64,000 nt of DNA, from contig NC_135550.1 of the NCBI RefSeq assembly GCF_964340395.1, positions 24,761,676 to 24,825,675 of the forward strand, in the 5' to 3' direction. Below the pieces are notes generated by a model that saw nothing but the letters and a program-made list of their open reading frames with translations, was not told the DNA's origin and did no database searches. Below, piece by piece: positions 14,101 to 26,437 of the stretch. A program made the translations under genes and the position numbers. How positions within the stretch are numbered: position 1 is the stretch's first letter; the number at the start of each line of letters is the position of its first letter. This DNA comes from Glandiceps talaboti (Eukaryota; Hemichordata; Enteropneusta; Spengelidae).

Positions 14101-17100
14101 ACCGCAAGTGTTACTGGCGTATTGTACAATGATGGCTAGAGGAAAGGAATCTCCATGAGTTGTCCAAGTAGGGTCTTTTAATCATCGAACATTTCAATCG
14201 CTGGCTATTTTTTGGGGGATTAATTAACCATACAAAGTACATGAAATTTGACTTTCCAAGTATAAACATATCCTCTATCTATGTCTATGGCATTAATGAG
14301 TCTAGCGAGTGATCAATATTTTACGTGTCTGTAACCACATTTCAAGGCTTGCAAGGAGTTGCAAACATTAAACAAAATAGGATTTTTGCTTTGTGTGGTG
14401 GAATCGCTTGAAACCGGCGGTGTTACAATCGTAACCCCTAGGCGTTGAAACCCCGCCCTGGTAGTTAACACGGACTTGTGGCCAAATCTGTGAACGTTAA
14501 AAAACTTCAACATTGAAGGCTTTGGTGATAAGTGAATAAATTCTATTGTTTATACATATGAATACCATTTTTTTTAAGTTACTAGATTTCGTTGTGAGGT
14601 TAGAAGCGCACTTAGGCAAGGTATAGACGGGCATTAATGTCATGTAAAACAGGAAATCTGGCCTTAAATTGAGAAACACCCCCTGAACATGCATGCATAC
14701 ATACACACAGACATGCTCTCACCTCGAGCGGATACAGTGCGAGTGTCGTATTTTGAAAAGACGTTAAATCGTGTTTGAGAGAAACTGTACCCTACTCGGG
14801 TTTGTCCGTTTTTGAAGGAAACCACTTCACTTTTTATTCATCCATGGCATGTCTTGTTTTTGAAGCGATTTGTGTACTGTTGGCGTAGCTGTATTTGCAG
14901 TGATGTAGAACGCTTCGACGACCAGTTATTCACAATTAAAAGGACCCAAAATAAGACGTTTCCCTCATCGTTAGGTTTGTGGAAATCAACCCTGAAAACA
15001 ATTCATTAGAACCTGCTCTGCAATACCCTACATAAAAAATCCCTGAAAACCCCTTTTTTCTGCGAAACCAATCGAAACCAATATATTGTGTATGCAAGGC
15101 AAAGTCGAAGCAAAAAGAAACGGACATTAGTGAATTTCTTGTTGGGAAAACAGGACACACGCTCGACGTGTCGTTGTGTACGAGTATCGCATTTCAAGGA
15201 AAATAGATGTATACAGTGGATAAATATCAACACGGGTATCATCCGCAATCAAATCGCGTCACTTTATTGATTCACAATTTAGATTCTGTTATAAAGTTGA
15301 CACGCAACGAGAACTCGATAGGGAAAAATCATGAACATTTCAAGAAGACGACAAAGCAATAATGAATATGAAAACAGAGGTCATCTCTTCTAGCAACAAC
15401 GTCAGGGTGGACCAGTTTTGATTGGATGGGGACAAGGTTTTCCATTGCCGAATCAACTTCACAACGTCTCAGTCGCATTGCCATATTTTCCTCTCATATT
15501 CTGCTCACATTTTTGGAAACATTTTTGCCTCTTGTAAAGACCCATCACAGAAAGGATACTGTCTTTCACCACCATTTCTCACTTTCGTGTATTTTTTCAA
15601 AAGAAATTTGGGTGAACGTACCAAAAAATATCACAAATAGCACGTTTCGCAGAGTGCCTGAAGGGTGTATCGTATCGCTCTTGTACATTGCTTCAAACTT
15701 TGAAATCAATGAAACGACCCGAAGTATATGAAGATTGCCTTTTATCGACAAATGACGATTTTTCGTACAAATAGGCAGAAAGCATATTCTCTTCGTCAAC
15801 ACAAATGAATTTCACCTCAAGCCACGTTAAAAAAAACGAAAGCAGACAATTTCAAAGTGTAAATAATATTTGAGAGTTTGCATTCAATGACTGACTACGT
15901 TTCGTTCCATAACAATTTCGTGAGTTTTAACTGTTCTTTGACGATTCAAGTCAGTGGCCTTGTTGTCTTGTGTCCGTTCTTGCAGCATTAAATCACTGCA
16001 TTTCTAAAGAGTGGCAAATGTCATCTGTTCATACAATTTTAAATAAGACTCTGGGCATCGTCTGGTCAAATATTAATGAAGCAAAGTGAAAAGGAAGCTA
16101 TGCAAGTTTTCAGTGTCGCCACCGTACAATGCCAGGGAAGGCCAAGAGTAAATCGTCGTAGTCTGCATCCTTCAGCTATGAGAACCGACTCGATGAGTTT
16201 TTTTCTTTCACTGGTCGTCTAAAACAATACACACTATCGATCTTTTTTTAGTTAAAGGCGATAGAAGAATAGACACGTAGAAATGAAAAGTCACCGGTCT
16301 GGAAATGAACATGTTACCAACTGATCTGAGCAAATTTGACAACGAATACATAAACAGTTAGATGAACTCACTGGGGTCAAAAACAGATCCTGATTTGAGT
16401 TTAAATGTAGCAAAAAATACCGCACGATGTCTAACATACTGCAAAAATAAATGAAAAAAAAATGTTCATCATTTTGTAACATTCTAACGGCATGGACAAA
16501 TTGATACCACACACTTAGCTAGATCAATCGAGTGAAACGGAAAAAGGAAGAATTATGTAATACTTCATATTGTGAATTCTGATTTTTTTTAAAACATCAA
16601 ATCTTAATTTTCATTTTCTGAATTCAAGAAAGGAATTGATTAATGTCTTTAGGAGTTTTAAAATGGAAATTGAAGTGAAGGGAGATACAGCCTGGAACTA
16701 CTACGTGGTGGTTCTTGATACATGTAACGGTATGATCACGTTCAATTTACCATGTGTTCTACACAATGACAAACTCTGGAGTCAATCTTGTCCAACTATG
16801 AAAACATTAATTATTTAAAAAAATTCAATCGATGGTTGAAATTTAAAGAAGACTGTGTGTTTTACTGTTCGGTAGATGTGAGTTCTGCCATTTTCGATAG
16901 AAAGCGACACCGACTGTATTTATCGTGCTAATTTTCTATAGGATTAATTTGGACATGGTCGCCATTGCTGCCACATCTCGCGGTTTCAAGCCTTTTTTTC
17001 CGAATCGACAAAATCTCAGATTCGCAGATTTCTCAATAAACCTTTCCAAAATGTGCCTTATAAACTGCATGGGATGTTAATCATGCATCGTAATCACTAG

Positions 17101-17729
17101 AATGGGTGTTAACACTCCTGGAACTAACCCCGAAGAACCAAATATTGGCGAAACACAAACGAGAGAAGGGAAACGTATAGCAGGGGAGAGAGTGAGACAA
17201 AAAGGGAGCGTTATTGTACAATAGTTAATGACAAGGGCTGTCACTGTGAGAGGGTCGGATTTCATCAACGAAATAAAGACAACACCATCGATTACAGGTG
17301 ACTTCGTCAGTCTCTTCTCCTATCGAGTTTAAATATCATGAAATAAAATCGCCAGTAAAACTATAATAAGGTAATAAAGGCCGTGTTATTTCGTGTTGTA
17401 TATGCGTGGACGTAGTGCTGTGTTTGTACGTACGGTAGTCGTCTCTATCATCTCTACTGTTGTATTTAGCAACTCTAAACACGCCATGCCACTGAACAGC
17501 AAACAACATCCTTTCACGTTCCATCAAACATTATAATGTTTTATGTTTGGTGAGGAAAATCAATTCTTAATGTCTTATTGATTCAATTTAGATAATTTTG
17601 GCTTGTCGAAGTTGCGAAGGTGTTTAAACTTTGATAGTGAGGGAAAAATCATGGCCATTACATTATTACTACAACTGGTTTATGTTACCAGTCGTCCACG
17701 AAAAAGTGCATGTCCAGCGCAATGTGTAT

Positions 17730-17780
17730 GGATATATATGCATACATATAATATATATATACACACATACATATACATAT
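17730..17780. repeat. TA/CATA-rich simple repeat
   Basis: Degenerate run of TATATA, CATATA and ACACAT units. Confidence 0.85.
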
Positions 17781-18739
17781 AAGACGAGCTGCGAAGACGA
17801 TTAAAATAACTGTCAACATATAATCTAAATATTAGGACACAGATTTGTGGTCAAAATTGATCCAGAAAATGAAATAAGAGTAAAGTAAACTAATGGGTGA
17901 GATATTAAATCCGGCTTAGAGCGATTGTAAAATAAACAATATGGAATGTTTGTAAAAATACTACGCTGATGGAAAGCATTGAGGATTAGTGCAGGAGCGT
18001 GCGATGTATTTCACGATAACATAGCACTGACTGAGTGTGATGGTCAGTTGCGTGCCTACAAGTAACACCCTAAAGTACATTGGCCAGAGTGTGTACGAGC
18101 TAGTAGTCGAAGAGAACATAGGAGCCAGCAAAACTGACTGAACACAAATAACAACCCGATAAACGCCAGTTGCTATGACTGCTTAAATATTTTAGATTTA
18201 AAATATTGGCACAGTAAAATGGCCGTAATAAGTCGGCAATGAAAGCAATAAGTTAGCCTTGTATGCAAGGTTTTTAGTTTGAAGTAATTTACACCTCCCG
18301 TTTGATGGGCTCCGTCAAAATGACGGTCATTTTGAGTACATCCACCACTGATAGCAGACGACGACTAGAACTGCTACGGGGTCCATCTCCAAACACTCAT
18401 CTACGATAAGCCCAACCCCAAAAATTTAGGCCAGTCACCTCAGGACCCGGTCACACTATGATAAGCTCATGATCTGACTTTGGAGCCACAGATTTTTATG
18501 AGAAACAATGTTGTTTACATTTGGAAACCGTTTGGGCGAATAGACAAACACGGCCTGTCAAAATGTTTGCAGGGTGGGGACACAACATGACTCGAGTAGA
18601 TAACAGTCATGTCTCAGGTGTGCCTGGCTGGTGACGAACTGAAGGGTCAGCCTGTCTTGGCATGGAGGGTACATACAAAATGACAAAGGAGCTCAGATAC
18701 AGCAAACGATATTGGTTTGACCTCTAGCGGCTGGAACAA

Positions 18740-18745
18740 TTTATT
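18740..18745 (-). terminator. Nearest canonical poly(A) signal downstream of Nkx2-1
   Basis: TTTATT on the plus strand is AATAAA on the gene strand. It is the first exact AATAAA I find after the stop and would give a 3' UTR of about 1.3 kb, a reasonable length for this family. Variant signals closer to the stop are possible; transcript data would decide. Confidence 0.25.
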
Positions 18746-20084
18746 GAAAATACTATCTATATTATCCATTGGAATATTGATCAGAAAGAAACCTCGAGAA
18801 TACACATTGTACGATAATAATTTAGTCGGAACCCCGAACATAACAACATTTTGTTTATACTGAATATGTATATAGTCCGACTGAAAGAGGTACACTTATA
18901 AATACTTTTTTGAATTTCAGTAATTTTTTTTTTCGCAGGAACTTCACATAGGACTTGACGAACTAGTTCACTATTATAACAACAATTATTATACGTACTA
19001 AGGTGTCACAGGAAGAAAACATTGAAGGATCGACTACAAGGTGACTGCACAGAGGCCTTGGAGGTCCTCTTTGTACCGGCAAGTGCACGGCGAGGACAAC
19101 TGACGAAAATACTAAATGCAATAAAAACACAAATTTTAACAGCCAAAAATATAATATTTTGCCACCTAAGATAGGCTCTATATAATCGGAATAAACATCC
19201 ATGTTAACTTATAAAGTCTATGCAACACCGACGTAAGAATGAGTGTGACAGAGTCGAACTTTGCTAGCAGCCATAGAGAAAAGTATGTGAACGTATTGTC
19301 ATAACTTAAGGGCTTTCTCTTTCTTTTGGTATAATATCTGTGATACGTCTTGTTCAAAAACTTTTTTTTCCACAATTATATAAAACAATGTTTTGTTATC
19401 ACTGACGTTACAGAACGACAACACGAATAACTCTATAGAAAATATCCTGTATAACAACATAAACGTGTCAAAGACATGACTTTTCCTTTTTCTTCCTTTT
19501 TTGTTGATATTGCTTTGCACAGGAAAAATAAATTGGTTCTACAGTTTCATTATTTCCCTGCATGGTTTCTTATACACTTTTCAAAAACAAGTAATGTCAA
19601 AGTCCGTGATAAACTAACGATCAATGTCAAGAATAAGTAAGTACGTCTCTTCCGTTCCAACATGGTGGCATGGCGGAGGTGCAGTCCCCAAAAGTGTATA
19701 CACAAATAGAGAATCAATACTAACCGAAATGGGAGCTGATCCGACACAGGCTTCTCTTTTAAGTACAGTAGTAGTAGTTGTTGTTGTTGTGTTGTGTTGT
19801 GGATTGAGTTTTGTGGATATTTTTTTCTGGCCAAGTCTTACATTGAATAAAAAATGTATTCCAGCAACAACGGAAAGGCAACAAAACGGTCACTTTACAG
19901 TCTGTGTCTGTCTCGTCTTGTTACAATTCATGCACATAAGTCGTTTAGCTTGGTGGCCACTCACTTTTAGTCATATCAGGTCCAAAAACCTTTAAGTAAC
20001 TATGTCATGCTGTAATACAGCAAGTTATTTTTTCAGTAGTTTTTTCCCCTTGACATGCAACTTTCTGGGAAAAAGGGGAGAGTC
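18746..20084 (-). other. Probable Nkx2-1 3' UTR and flank
   Basis: Follows the stop codon in the gene's direction and has no other exon. If the AATAAA at 18745-18740 is used, this is the 3' UTR. A plus-strand frame at 19624-19995 (123 codons, Val-rich from a GTTGTT run) is a chance reading. Confidence 0.35.
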
Positions 20085-20226
20085 TCACCAGGTCCTTCCT
20101 TGAATTAAAAACGGTGATGCCATGTTATTATTGCCGTTCATAGCATTGTAGGAATTCATACTGTTCATACTGTTCATTTGGGATGTTGTAACAATGTTCG
20201 ATAAGTCCTGACCGGTGTGTTGTTGG

Positions 20227-20267
<41 letters not shown>

Positions 20268-22272
20268 TTGCGTGGTGGTTGAGATTCCGGGTATACTACT
20301 GGTGTTGTTGGTGGTGGGATTTGGGTTGTTTGACGTGCTGTTGACATTGCTAGCGGCGTTAACGGTGGTGTTGTTCAGCGTAGAAGTGGTGCTTAAATTC
20401 GGTTGTGTTTGCTGCTGTTGTTGCTGCTGCTGTTGCGGCTGTGCCGTTGACTGTGCTTGCTGCTGTCCTTGCTGCTGCTGCCCGTTTCCGTTCCCGTTAC
20501 TCGAGCCGCTGCACGGCTTACCGTCTTTTACCAGTACGGGAACGGCAACTCGGCGGGGAGATTGATGCGACACATTGTTCTGTTCTTGCATGGTCCTATC
20601 TTTTTGCTGTCGTTTCATTTTGTAGCGGTGATTTTGAAACCATATTTTCACCTGTGTTGGCGTGAGATTAATCAGGCTAGCAAGATGTTCCCTCTCAGGT
20701 GCAGACAAATACTTCTGTTGCTTGAATCGTCGCTCGAGTTCATACACTTGGGCCTGTGAAAACAACACTCTCCTTTTCCGCCGTTGTACTGTCGGTAACA
20801 TTGGTTTGTGATCCATACCGAAAGAAGGCATGTTCATGTTCATAGTTGCTGCCGTCGGACCCATTAACCGCGATACTACAAACGGGATTTAAACGAAACA
20901 ATTAATAGCGTTTGATCACATTGCAATCAGGAGCATACAACGTACAATAACAAACTACCTAAATGAAAGACGTTCGTCCTTTAATTACAGCATCCTACTT
21001 ATTTCGAGTCTAGACTTCCAACAAAATTGATAAATTCAGCTAGATTTATGTGATTCTTGGGCCATGAGTGTGTTTACTTTTTTAGTCGGCGTGTCATGTC
21101 ATTAAAGTTTGAACTCTACATAGAGGGACAATGAGGTTTTGGTGATGATATCCATGCATGCACGTTATCGCATCACACATGCCGTACAAGGGCTTCATAC
21201 TCAAGTGTTGACCTTTGTTTGGGAAGTATTCAACAAAACAAAAAACCCTCTACAGCTAGCAAGAGGGAAATTCATCGACGAGTGTTTACAACGAGTGATT
21301 TGTGAATGGGGGAACGCTTTTTTTGCAATGACGAGGGCTACGAAATACGGCGAGCTAATGCCATTACAGCTTCAAGCGATTCTCTATATTATTATGCCGA
21401 TAGGGCTGGCTGTTCTAACTAAACGCCGTCCTTTGTCAACGAATACTCTGAATGCATGGGGACACCCCGACTCTCTATTTTTCTCAACGAAAAATGAATT
21501 ATTGGACTTCAATTTGAAGTGTTAGATGATCTAATGAGTAGACCAGGCAGCAATGATAAGATAAACCTCTCAACGTTGGGTACAATCAACAAAGCTCTCT
21601 CTCTCAATCAAGTAAGAATTGAAATTACGCGTAGAGACGAGCCATTTTCCGTGCTCTTGTAAGTCTCTCCACTTCAAGATAGGTGAATTCGATAGGCCTG
21701 TCTGTAACAGGAATGATCTGACTCAAAATTGTGCTTCAAATTTTGAAGTGCAGAGAGATATGGATGTAGGTAGAAAATGGAGAGGTTGAAGACGAGGAGC
21801 TGAACGAGTTACATAAATCAGGTGTATTGGTAATCACGTTGGAGTTAAGTATACGGAAATATCCTTCATTTTAAGCATACTTACTAGAGAAGCGGGGATC
21901 CGGATTGGGTCCATACCAACTGCTTGATGTCGGTCGTACATGGTCGTTAACGTTATAGTGAGACAGATCGCTGACCGAGCCATTGCAGTAGTTGGCAATT
22001 GGTGGATGTGACAGTTGCGGTACGTGCATGTGGTAGGGTGAAGTTACTGGAGTTACGTTCATGGAAGAATGCTGCATCTGCTGAGAAGCCTGGACTTGTG
22101 GTGATCTGTAAGTGGTAGCGCCGGTCATGGCAGAAATGTTAGCGTTAGGTTCCAACATTGGTTTCTTGTAATGTTCGTCCAGCTGGAACATGGGTTTCTT
22201 ATAAGTCTCTTCCATCGTGTTCAATATATCTGTCACTGAGAACGGTGTGGTTTGTTTAGGGCTCAGCGACAT
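20085..22272 (-). CDS. Nkx2-1: Nkx2-1 (TTF-1) homeobox transcription factor, two coding exons
   Basis: Join of exon 1 (22272-21885) and exon 2 (20875-20085), 392 aa; vertebrate NKX2-1 is about 370-400 aa. Exon 1 ends in A before donor GTAAGTAT. Exon 2 follows acceptor TTTGTAG, and the split codon A|TA (Ile130) recreates ISRLMG, as in vertebrate ISRFMG. Domains: TN/eh1-like repressor motif FSVTDIL (11-17); conserved VPQLSH and NYCNGS (84-100); [10 protein letters not shown] (119-128); homeodomain 161-220 with Gln50, Asn51 and the NK2-class Tyr54; NK2-specific domain, [17 protein letters not shown] (235-251); C-terminal QGRTW (388-392). Two Gln-rich tracts (about 262-285 and 332-349) and an Asn/Met/Ser-rich tail separate the last two blocks. 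The ATG has G at -3 and starts the family-typical MSLSPK. The family acts in the nucleus, binds CACTCAAG/TNAAGTG sites and patterns foregut/pharyngeal endoderm and anterior neural tissue. Invertebrates usually have one copy co-orthologous to vertebrate NKX2-1 and NKX2-4. Identity is near certain; a further 5' non-coding or alternative first exon cannot be excluded. Confidence 0.96.
20217..20270 (-). repeat. Polyglutamine/His-coding tract 2
   Basis: Codons for residues 332-349 form a Gln run interrupted by His every few residues (Q7 H Q3 H Q2 H pattern). Almost all Gln codons here are CAA (plus-strand GTTGTT), unlike the CAG-containing first tract. It sits between the NK2-specific domain and the QGRTW tail, in a low-complexity transactivation-type region. 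Confidence 0.85.
20409..20435 (-). repeat. Polyglutamine-coding CAR tract 1
   Basis: Nine consecutive Gln codons (residues 277-285), mostly CAG/CAA, at the end of a broader Gln-rich segment starting near residue 262. The coding strand is CAG/CAA mixed, so slippage is likely limited but length polymorphism is plausible. Confidence 0.85.
20604..20783 (-). other. Nkx2-1: Homeobox of Nkx2-1
   Basis: Sixty codons, protein residues 161-220. Helix 3 reads [18 protein letters not shown], with Gln50, Asn51 and Tyr54. Tyr54 defines the NK2 class and underlies its preference for CAAG-core sites. The [13 protein letters not shown] stretch is the NKX2-1/2-2 type. No intron interrupts it. Confidence 0.96.
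20876..21884 (-). other. Nkx2-1 intron (1,009 bp, phase 1)
   Basis: Donor GTAAGTATG at 21884 and acceptor CGTTTGTAG ending at 20876 are both good consensus sites. The position, between the [10 protein letters not shown] block and the homeodomain, matches the conserved NKX2-1 intron. An antisense open frame of 128 codons (21139-21525, plus strand) lies inside, has no recognisable domain and is probably chance. CT-rich patches occur near 21595-21610. No repeat dominates the intron. Confidence 0.9.
21885..22272 (-). other. Nkx2-1: Nkx2-1 coding exon 1
   Basis: Encodes residues 1-129 plus one base of codon 130. Reading on past the donor gives only a few codons (ending SKYA) before a stop, so the open frame to 21871 is intron read-through. 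It carries the N-terminal TN motif and an 11-residue tandem duplication (residues 21-31 and 32-42, both containing YKKPM), which I do not recall from vertebrate NKX2-1. Confidence 0.93.
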
Positions 22273-22530
22273 GACGTGGTCGCAGGCTCAGGTAAATTTG
22301 CCGAACGGATCAAGGCGGCTGTTATGTTAGCTCAGCTCTTCCCCTTTTTTGTGTGTGCTAGGAGTTGTGTGTGGGCTGGCTCTACGTATCTGTGAATGCA
22401 TGTAATGAATATGATCACGTTGCATGCTGGGATACGCAAACCAGTCACACAACTTAGCCCGGCGTTGGCTTATAGTGGGGGTCTAACTAGATGGGAGGCG
22501 TGGCTCCATTACTCAAGTACCAAGTAGTCT
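22273..22530 (-). promoter_or_regulatory. Putative Nkx2-1 promoter and 5' UTR
   Basis: Immediately upstream of the ATG in the gene's direction. Visible elements are CTATAAG at 22475-22469 (TATA-like, about 200 bp before the ATG), a CACCC/KLF-type GGGAGGCGTGGC at 22493-22504, and an NKX2-1-type site at 22511-22527. The transcription start is not determined. Calling this the promoter is inference from position and motifs. Confidence 0.45.
22511..22527 (+). promoter_or_regulatory. Candidate NKX2-1 binding site pair (possible autoregulation)
   Basis: ACTCAAGTACCAAGTAG contains the CTCAAG core of the classical TTF-1 site followed by a second CAAGTAG half-site 9 bp on. It lies about 240 bp upstream of the Nkx2-1 ATG. 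NKX2-1 genes are known to be autoregulated in vertebrates; a role here is inferred. Confidence 0.4.
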
Positions 22531-22678
22531 GTTTGACATGAATGAAAGCCCATTGATTGGAGAAAAGCAAGGGGTTGACATATTTGACACAAGAATCAAT
22601 TACGGTGGGGATAATGATTTCGTGCGTTGACAGTTCGACCACATTAATTTTTCATGTGGATGCACCTTTCTTTAAGTT

Positions 22679-22689
22679 GGCGGGGCGTG
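22679..22689 (+). promoter_or_regulatory. GC box (SP/KLF-type)
   Basis: GGCGGGGCGTG, a strong SP/KLF match in an otherwise AT-rich flank, about 410 bp upstream of the Nkx2-1 ATG. Confidence 0.3.
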
Positions 22690-25600
22690 CCTCCGTACTT
22701 CATAGTTTTTATCCATTCGAAAGCATTTTTTTTCAGTCCAAATGTTCCTTGCTTTTTTCCACAATGGGCTATCAATGGAAGCTCCATTATAGAGAAACCC
22801 CCAGGAAAACTGCCCAATCATGGCGTAATTTGTCAATTGTATGGCCGAGGTGTGAAACTTTGAATTGCTGTATTCAAACAGTACAAAACAGAAGCGAGAG
22901 AAGTTAAAAGATGAATAGAGAACGGTGACACATACCTCTGCAGGCTGCACTCGTACAGTTCCATACCCTGTAAAGACGTTCTCCAAAGTGGGTCAAGAAT
23001 CGACACCATGGTTGCTACTACTAGAGTGGCTCTCCGCACAGTTTTACCAGAAGCTCTTCTCTGAACGGACCCCTACATTAGCTCTCTCGAGCCAAGACAC
23101 AGTTGATTAAGTGAAACTCATATGTATATTAGATCTACATACACGTCAATCTTACTTTGGAACCTATGTAATTTGTTAATTTCTATTGACAGCCCCGTTT
23201 AGTGCGTAGTGGGCGAAACAATAGAAGACAATACGGATTCATCTCGTCGCCTTGCAAAGTAAAGCATTTAGTCGAGATGTTTTTGTCGGGTTTACATTTG
23301 CCGAGCCCCTTCAAAAGGCGTTTAAAGAGGAATTAGGGTCTTTATGATTGGGGTAGAAAGAGGGTCTCTTCTGAGTGGTTTTCCGTATAGTCGCAAGCAG
23401 CCCCGAATTTACAAGTTAGTACACACGTGACTATAGCTAATTCCGCGTAAAGAGAACTGATTGTTGTTGTCCGGAGAAACCAATTCGAATCATCGTTCTA
23501 TTCATAAAAACAAATGGGGCAAGAAATTACACTATCTGAAGTTTATCCGAGAGCTTCAACTTCAATAAATGATGTAATTCATGATTCGTTTTGCTTAATA
23601 TATGTATTATCCAGTGGAAAGATAACAAGTGGTAAGGATGGAAAAATACGAGGAGAAAGTTCCGATGAAACCACTCTAGAAACGGAAAAAAAAACTATGA
23701 AAGGAGAGAAAGTGTTAAGAATGGTGTCGAAAGGTGTTAGATCGATCGAGAGGGATAATTAGAAGCAATGAGTTGTTTTAATCAGCGAGCGATTCAGTAC
23801 TAATTTCTTTGTTTACAACTCTGAAAAGATAACGTCAATTATCACGAAAAGTTGGTTAATATTTATGAGCAGCCTAGTCACACTTTTTGTGTACACGCTA
23901 ATGGTGGTGTGAATGGCTTAAACGGTTGTATTGTGAGCTAGTTTGTCAATTTCTAAAACTCGCGATCCAAAAATTCGCACCATATCACTCTAAACATTTT
24001 TAAGACCGTAGGAGGTAACCTGTAGCGTATACGTATGTGTTATACTCGCCGTTTTTTTTTCAGCTGGTACGTGCTGTAACTAAAACTGTTTGATCGACGA
24101 ACCGAGAGCAAATCTTTACTCTAGATATTTACGCAAGCCATCAATCTTACCCTGTAGTGCGAAAAAACATATGTCCATGACATTCTACACGATTTTTTTT
24201 ATTTGAGGTAATATACGTGTAAAGGTGACCATACAAACGACAGAAATGGAAAATTACGATCTCAAAATTCGAATAGTGTCAATGAACGTCAGATACAGCG
24301 TGTGATGTGTAGCATTGCTATATCAGTTCGAAATACTACGCTCTGGCGAACCAGTCACATTTTGGAAGAGGGATAAAACGGATTTGAATTTAAGAATCGA
24401 GTAAAAGATAATTCATTTACATAGTTCAAATGTTTGTACCTATTGGTGTAGTTGGAAATCAAAGTTGATTGCAGAATAACGACTGTGTCTGTTCGACATG
24501 AGTGTACTGAATGACAGTGAAATCCGTGAAGCGTGTCAACCAGAATGTACATATTAAAATATATAGGCTGTGAAATTTATTGCGGTTATGAAAATCGATC
24601 ACCTTGCTAGGCTAGACTTTAGACCGACAATCAAGCTAAGATTTAAAAAAAAAACGGAGGTGGGAAGTTTGAAGTTCACCTTAGAGACCAAACATATACA
24701 CTCGAACGGAAGCAAATACAGATACCAAACACTTGGACAACTATCTCAACGTTAGAGATGCACTCATTTAGTTAAAACAGAAAATAAACAGTAGCATATT
24801 GGTGAAAGGCGGGAAGCTTTCAGTGTGTTAAAACGTAACACGAACAATACTATTAACAGTGCTTCAGTAAAGACAAATAGCTGAACAATTAGGCAATGAG
24901 AGCTGTTGACGGAAAAAATAAAGAAAAGCCATGACGAATTTTACTTGTGTATGTTTCTTTTTTATTCTATCTATTCTTATCCAACACCTTGTGTATAGAT
25001 GTACTTCCCACCTCGTGGTTATGTCGATGCCAAGCTTTATTTGACACAATCGGTATTATTCCTCCGGGTTTGACTGACAGGACCAGTCACTGCATCATGC
25101 CCAGCATGGGGGCATTCTACAACTGACACCTGAGCTACATTCGACAATACGTGAAGAAGAAGAAAAAAAATACTCTTGCACTCGGCTTCAAAATGAAGGG
25201 AAGAAAGTTTGAACAAAGAAAACTAAAGAGGGGTTCTCTTAAAGTTATGTTCCTCTGTTCTACACACGCACAGATGGACTGTATATTGATTGGGCGTTTT
25301 ATTCAAGATCGGTTGAGAAACTCTCTTAAAGTTGTGAGGCGTGATTAATAGGGAATTTACAGACATTTCGAGCTGCCACAACGAGAAGTGAATATTCCCC
25401 AGTATCACAGTCGGTAGAAATTGTTTTCTTTTGTAGAAATAACGAGCGGGGCATGTCCCCATCTTAGCAACAGTGCTCCGAGGCGACCTTTAACGAAAAG
25501 GTATTCGCGACAGCCGTATCAAAAAGCAAGCCACTTGCGGCTCCTCTCAAACGAGCAATTACAGCTTCAGAAAACACTCCAAAATAACAACGAAATACAC

Positions 25601-26437
25601 TTCAAAACATCATAAGCCTTCATTAAGGGATTCTTCGTCAATTTATCCATAGATAGGCAACACTTAATTAAATGGAATGTTTTGAATTTTTCGCCAAAAC
25701 TCAACTTAAAGGCCATGAAAATAAAAATAAAATTCAAAGACGATAAAAGTGAAGACACGTGGGGGTGAGTGTCTACTCGCTAAAGTAAAATGCACAGAGA
25801 CGACTTCGATATTTTCTTTTGAATTAATACACGTTTTGATGTTCTGCAATATTTGGATTTCTAAAAAGGTTCTCCCTAGACACAACTGAAGTGTTGTCAT
25901 CCATGTTGATTTGGATAAGATGGGCGAATATTTGATGGAACGCACGAGGCAATCGATCGACGGAAGAAAACTGGCGCGAATCTCCAAGGTGATTAAATAC
26001 TCGGGATGATTTATATCGGAATAATGGATACCGCATGTTAGGGTTTGAAATCATCAAATATGGAAAAAAACACACAGACACATACATATAATGTGTTTCA
26101 TTACGCAGCTTTGAATGCACATAGAGGCTAAATGTAGTTCGAGTACTCCTTGTCACCTAAAACACGAAGTGGGGAAAATGTTAAGCTAAAAATAACACTT
26201 TGACAAGAGAGAGAAAATACACACACAAATATCAAACCTTTCTAGACGTTTTAAAAATAACATAACATTGGGTTGAGCGGACTAGAATTGTGTTTAATTT
26301 TAAAAAAAAACTTCACGCCTACATAAATTTCAATCATTTTCCCCATTTGAATACAAATTTTTATTTTTGACTCTTTCGTGTATCTCATTATTCTCGACAG
26401 CGTAAAATGATGCTGTCACACCACATAGACGGGTGAT

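Larger units (their letters stand above)
9524..18739. other. Non-coding 3' flank of Nkx2-1, no gene recognised
   Basis: Only short domain-free frames on both strands. Points of note: the 12-bp palindrome at 11158-11169, a FOX/GATA-type patch around it (GTGTTTATCG, CTTATCAG), and a TA/TATG-rich run near 17730-17780. I see no transposase, reverse transcriptase or RNA gene. Confidence 0.6.
20085..20875 (-). other. Nkx2-1: Nkx2-1 coding exon 2 (homeobox exon)
   Basis: Begins directly after the TAG acceptor at 20878-20876 and ends with a TGA stop at 20087-20085 following Gly-Arg-Thr-Trp. It contains the uninterrupted homeobox (20783-20604), the NK2-specific domain and both polyglutamine tracts. 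The internal ATG at 20864 is Met134 of the spliced protein, not a start. Confidence 0.95.

Noticed and set aside
20272-20759. Three plus-strand frames of about 86-100 codons opposite Nkx2-1 exon 2
   Set aside because: Antisense shadows of the polyglutamine and homeobox coding sequence (poly-Val, poly-Leu, poly-Cys runs).
20085-20864. Stand-alone 259-residue homeobox protein starting at the internal Met
   Set aside because: The spliced join to the upstream exon restores the conserved ISRLMG block and N-terminal domains; the internal Met is Met134.
21139-21525. 128-codon plus-strand frame inside the Nkx2-1 intron
   Set aside because: No domain, no repeat-protein similarity that I recognise, and it lies antisense within a well-supported intron.
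24864-26156. Possible exons in short Lys/Phe-rich frames
   Set aside because: Low-complexity AT-rich composition, no shared frame or splice pattern, no domain.
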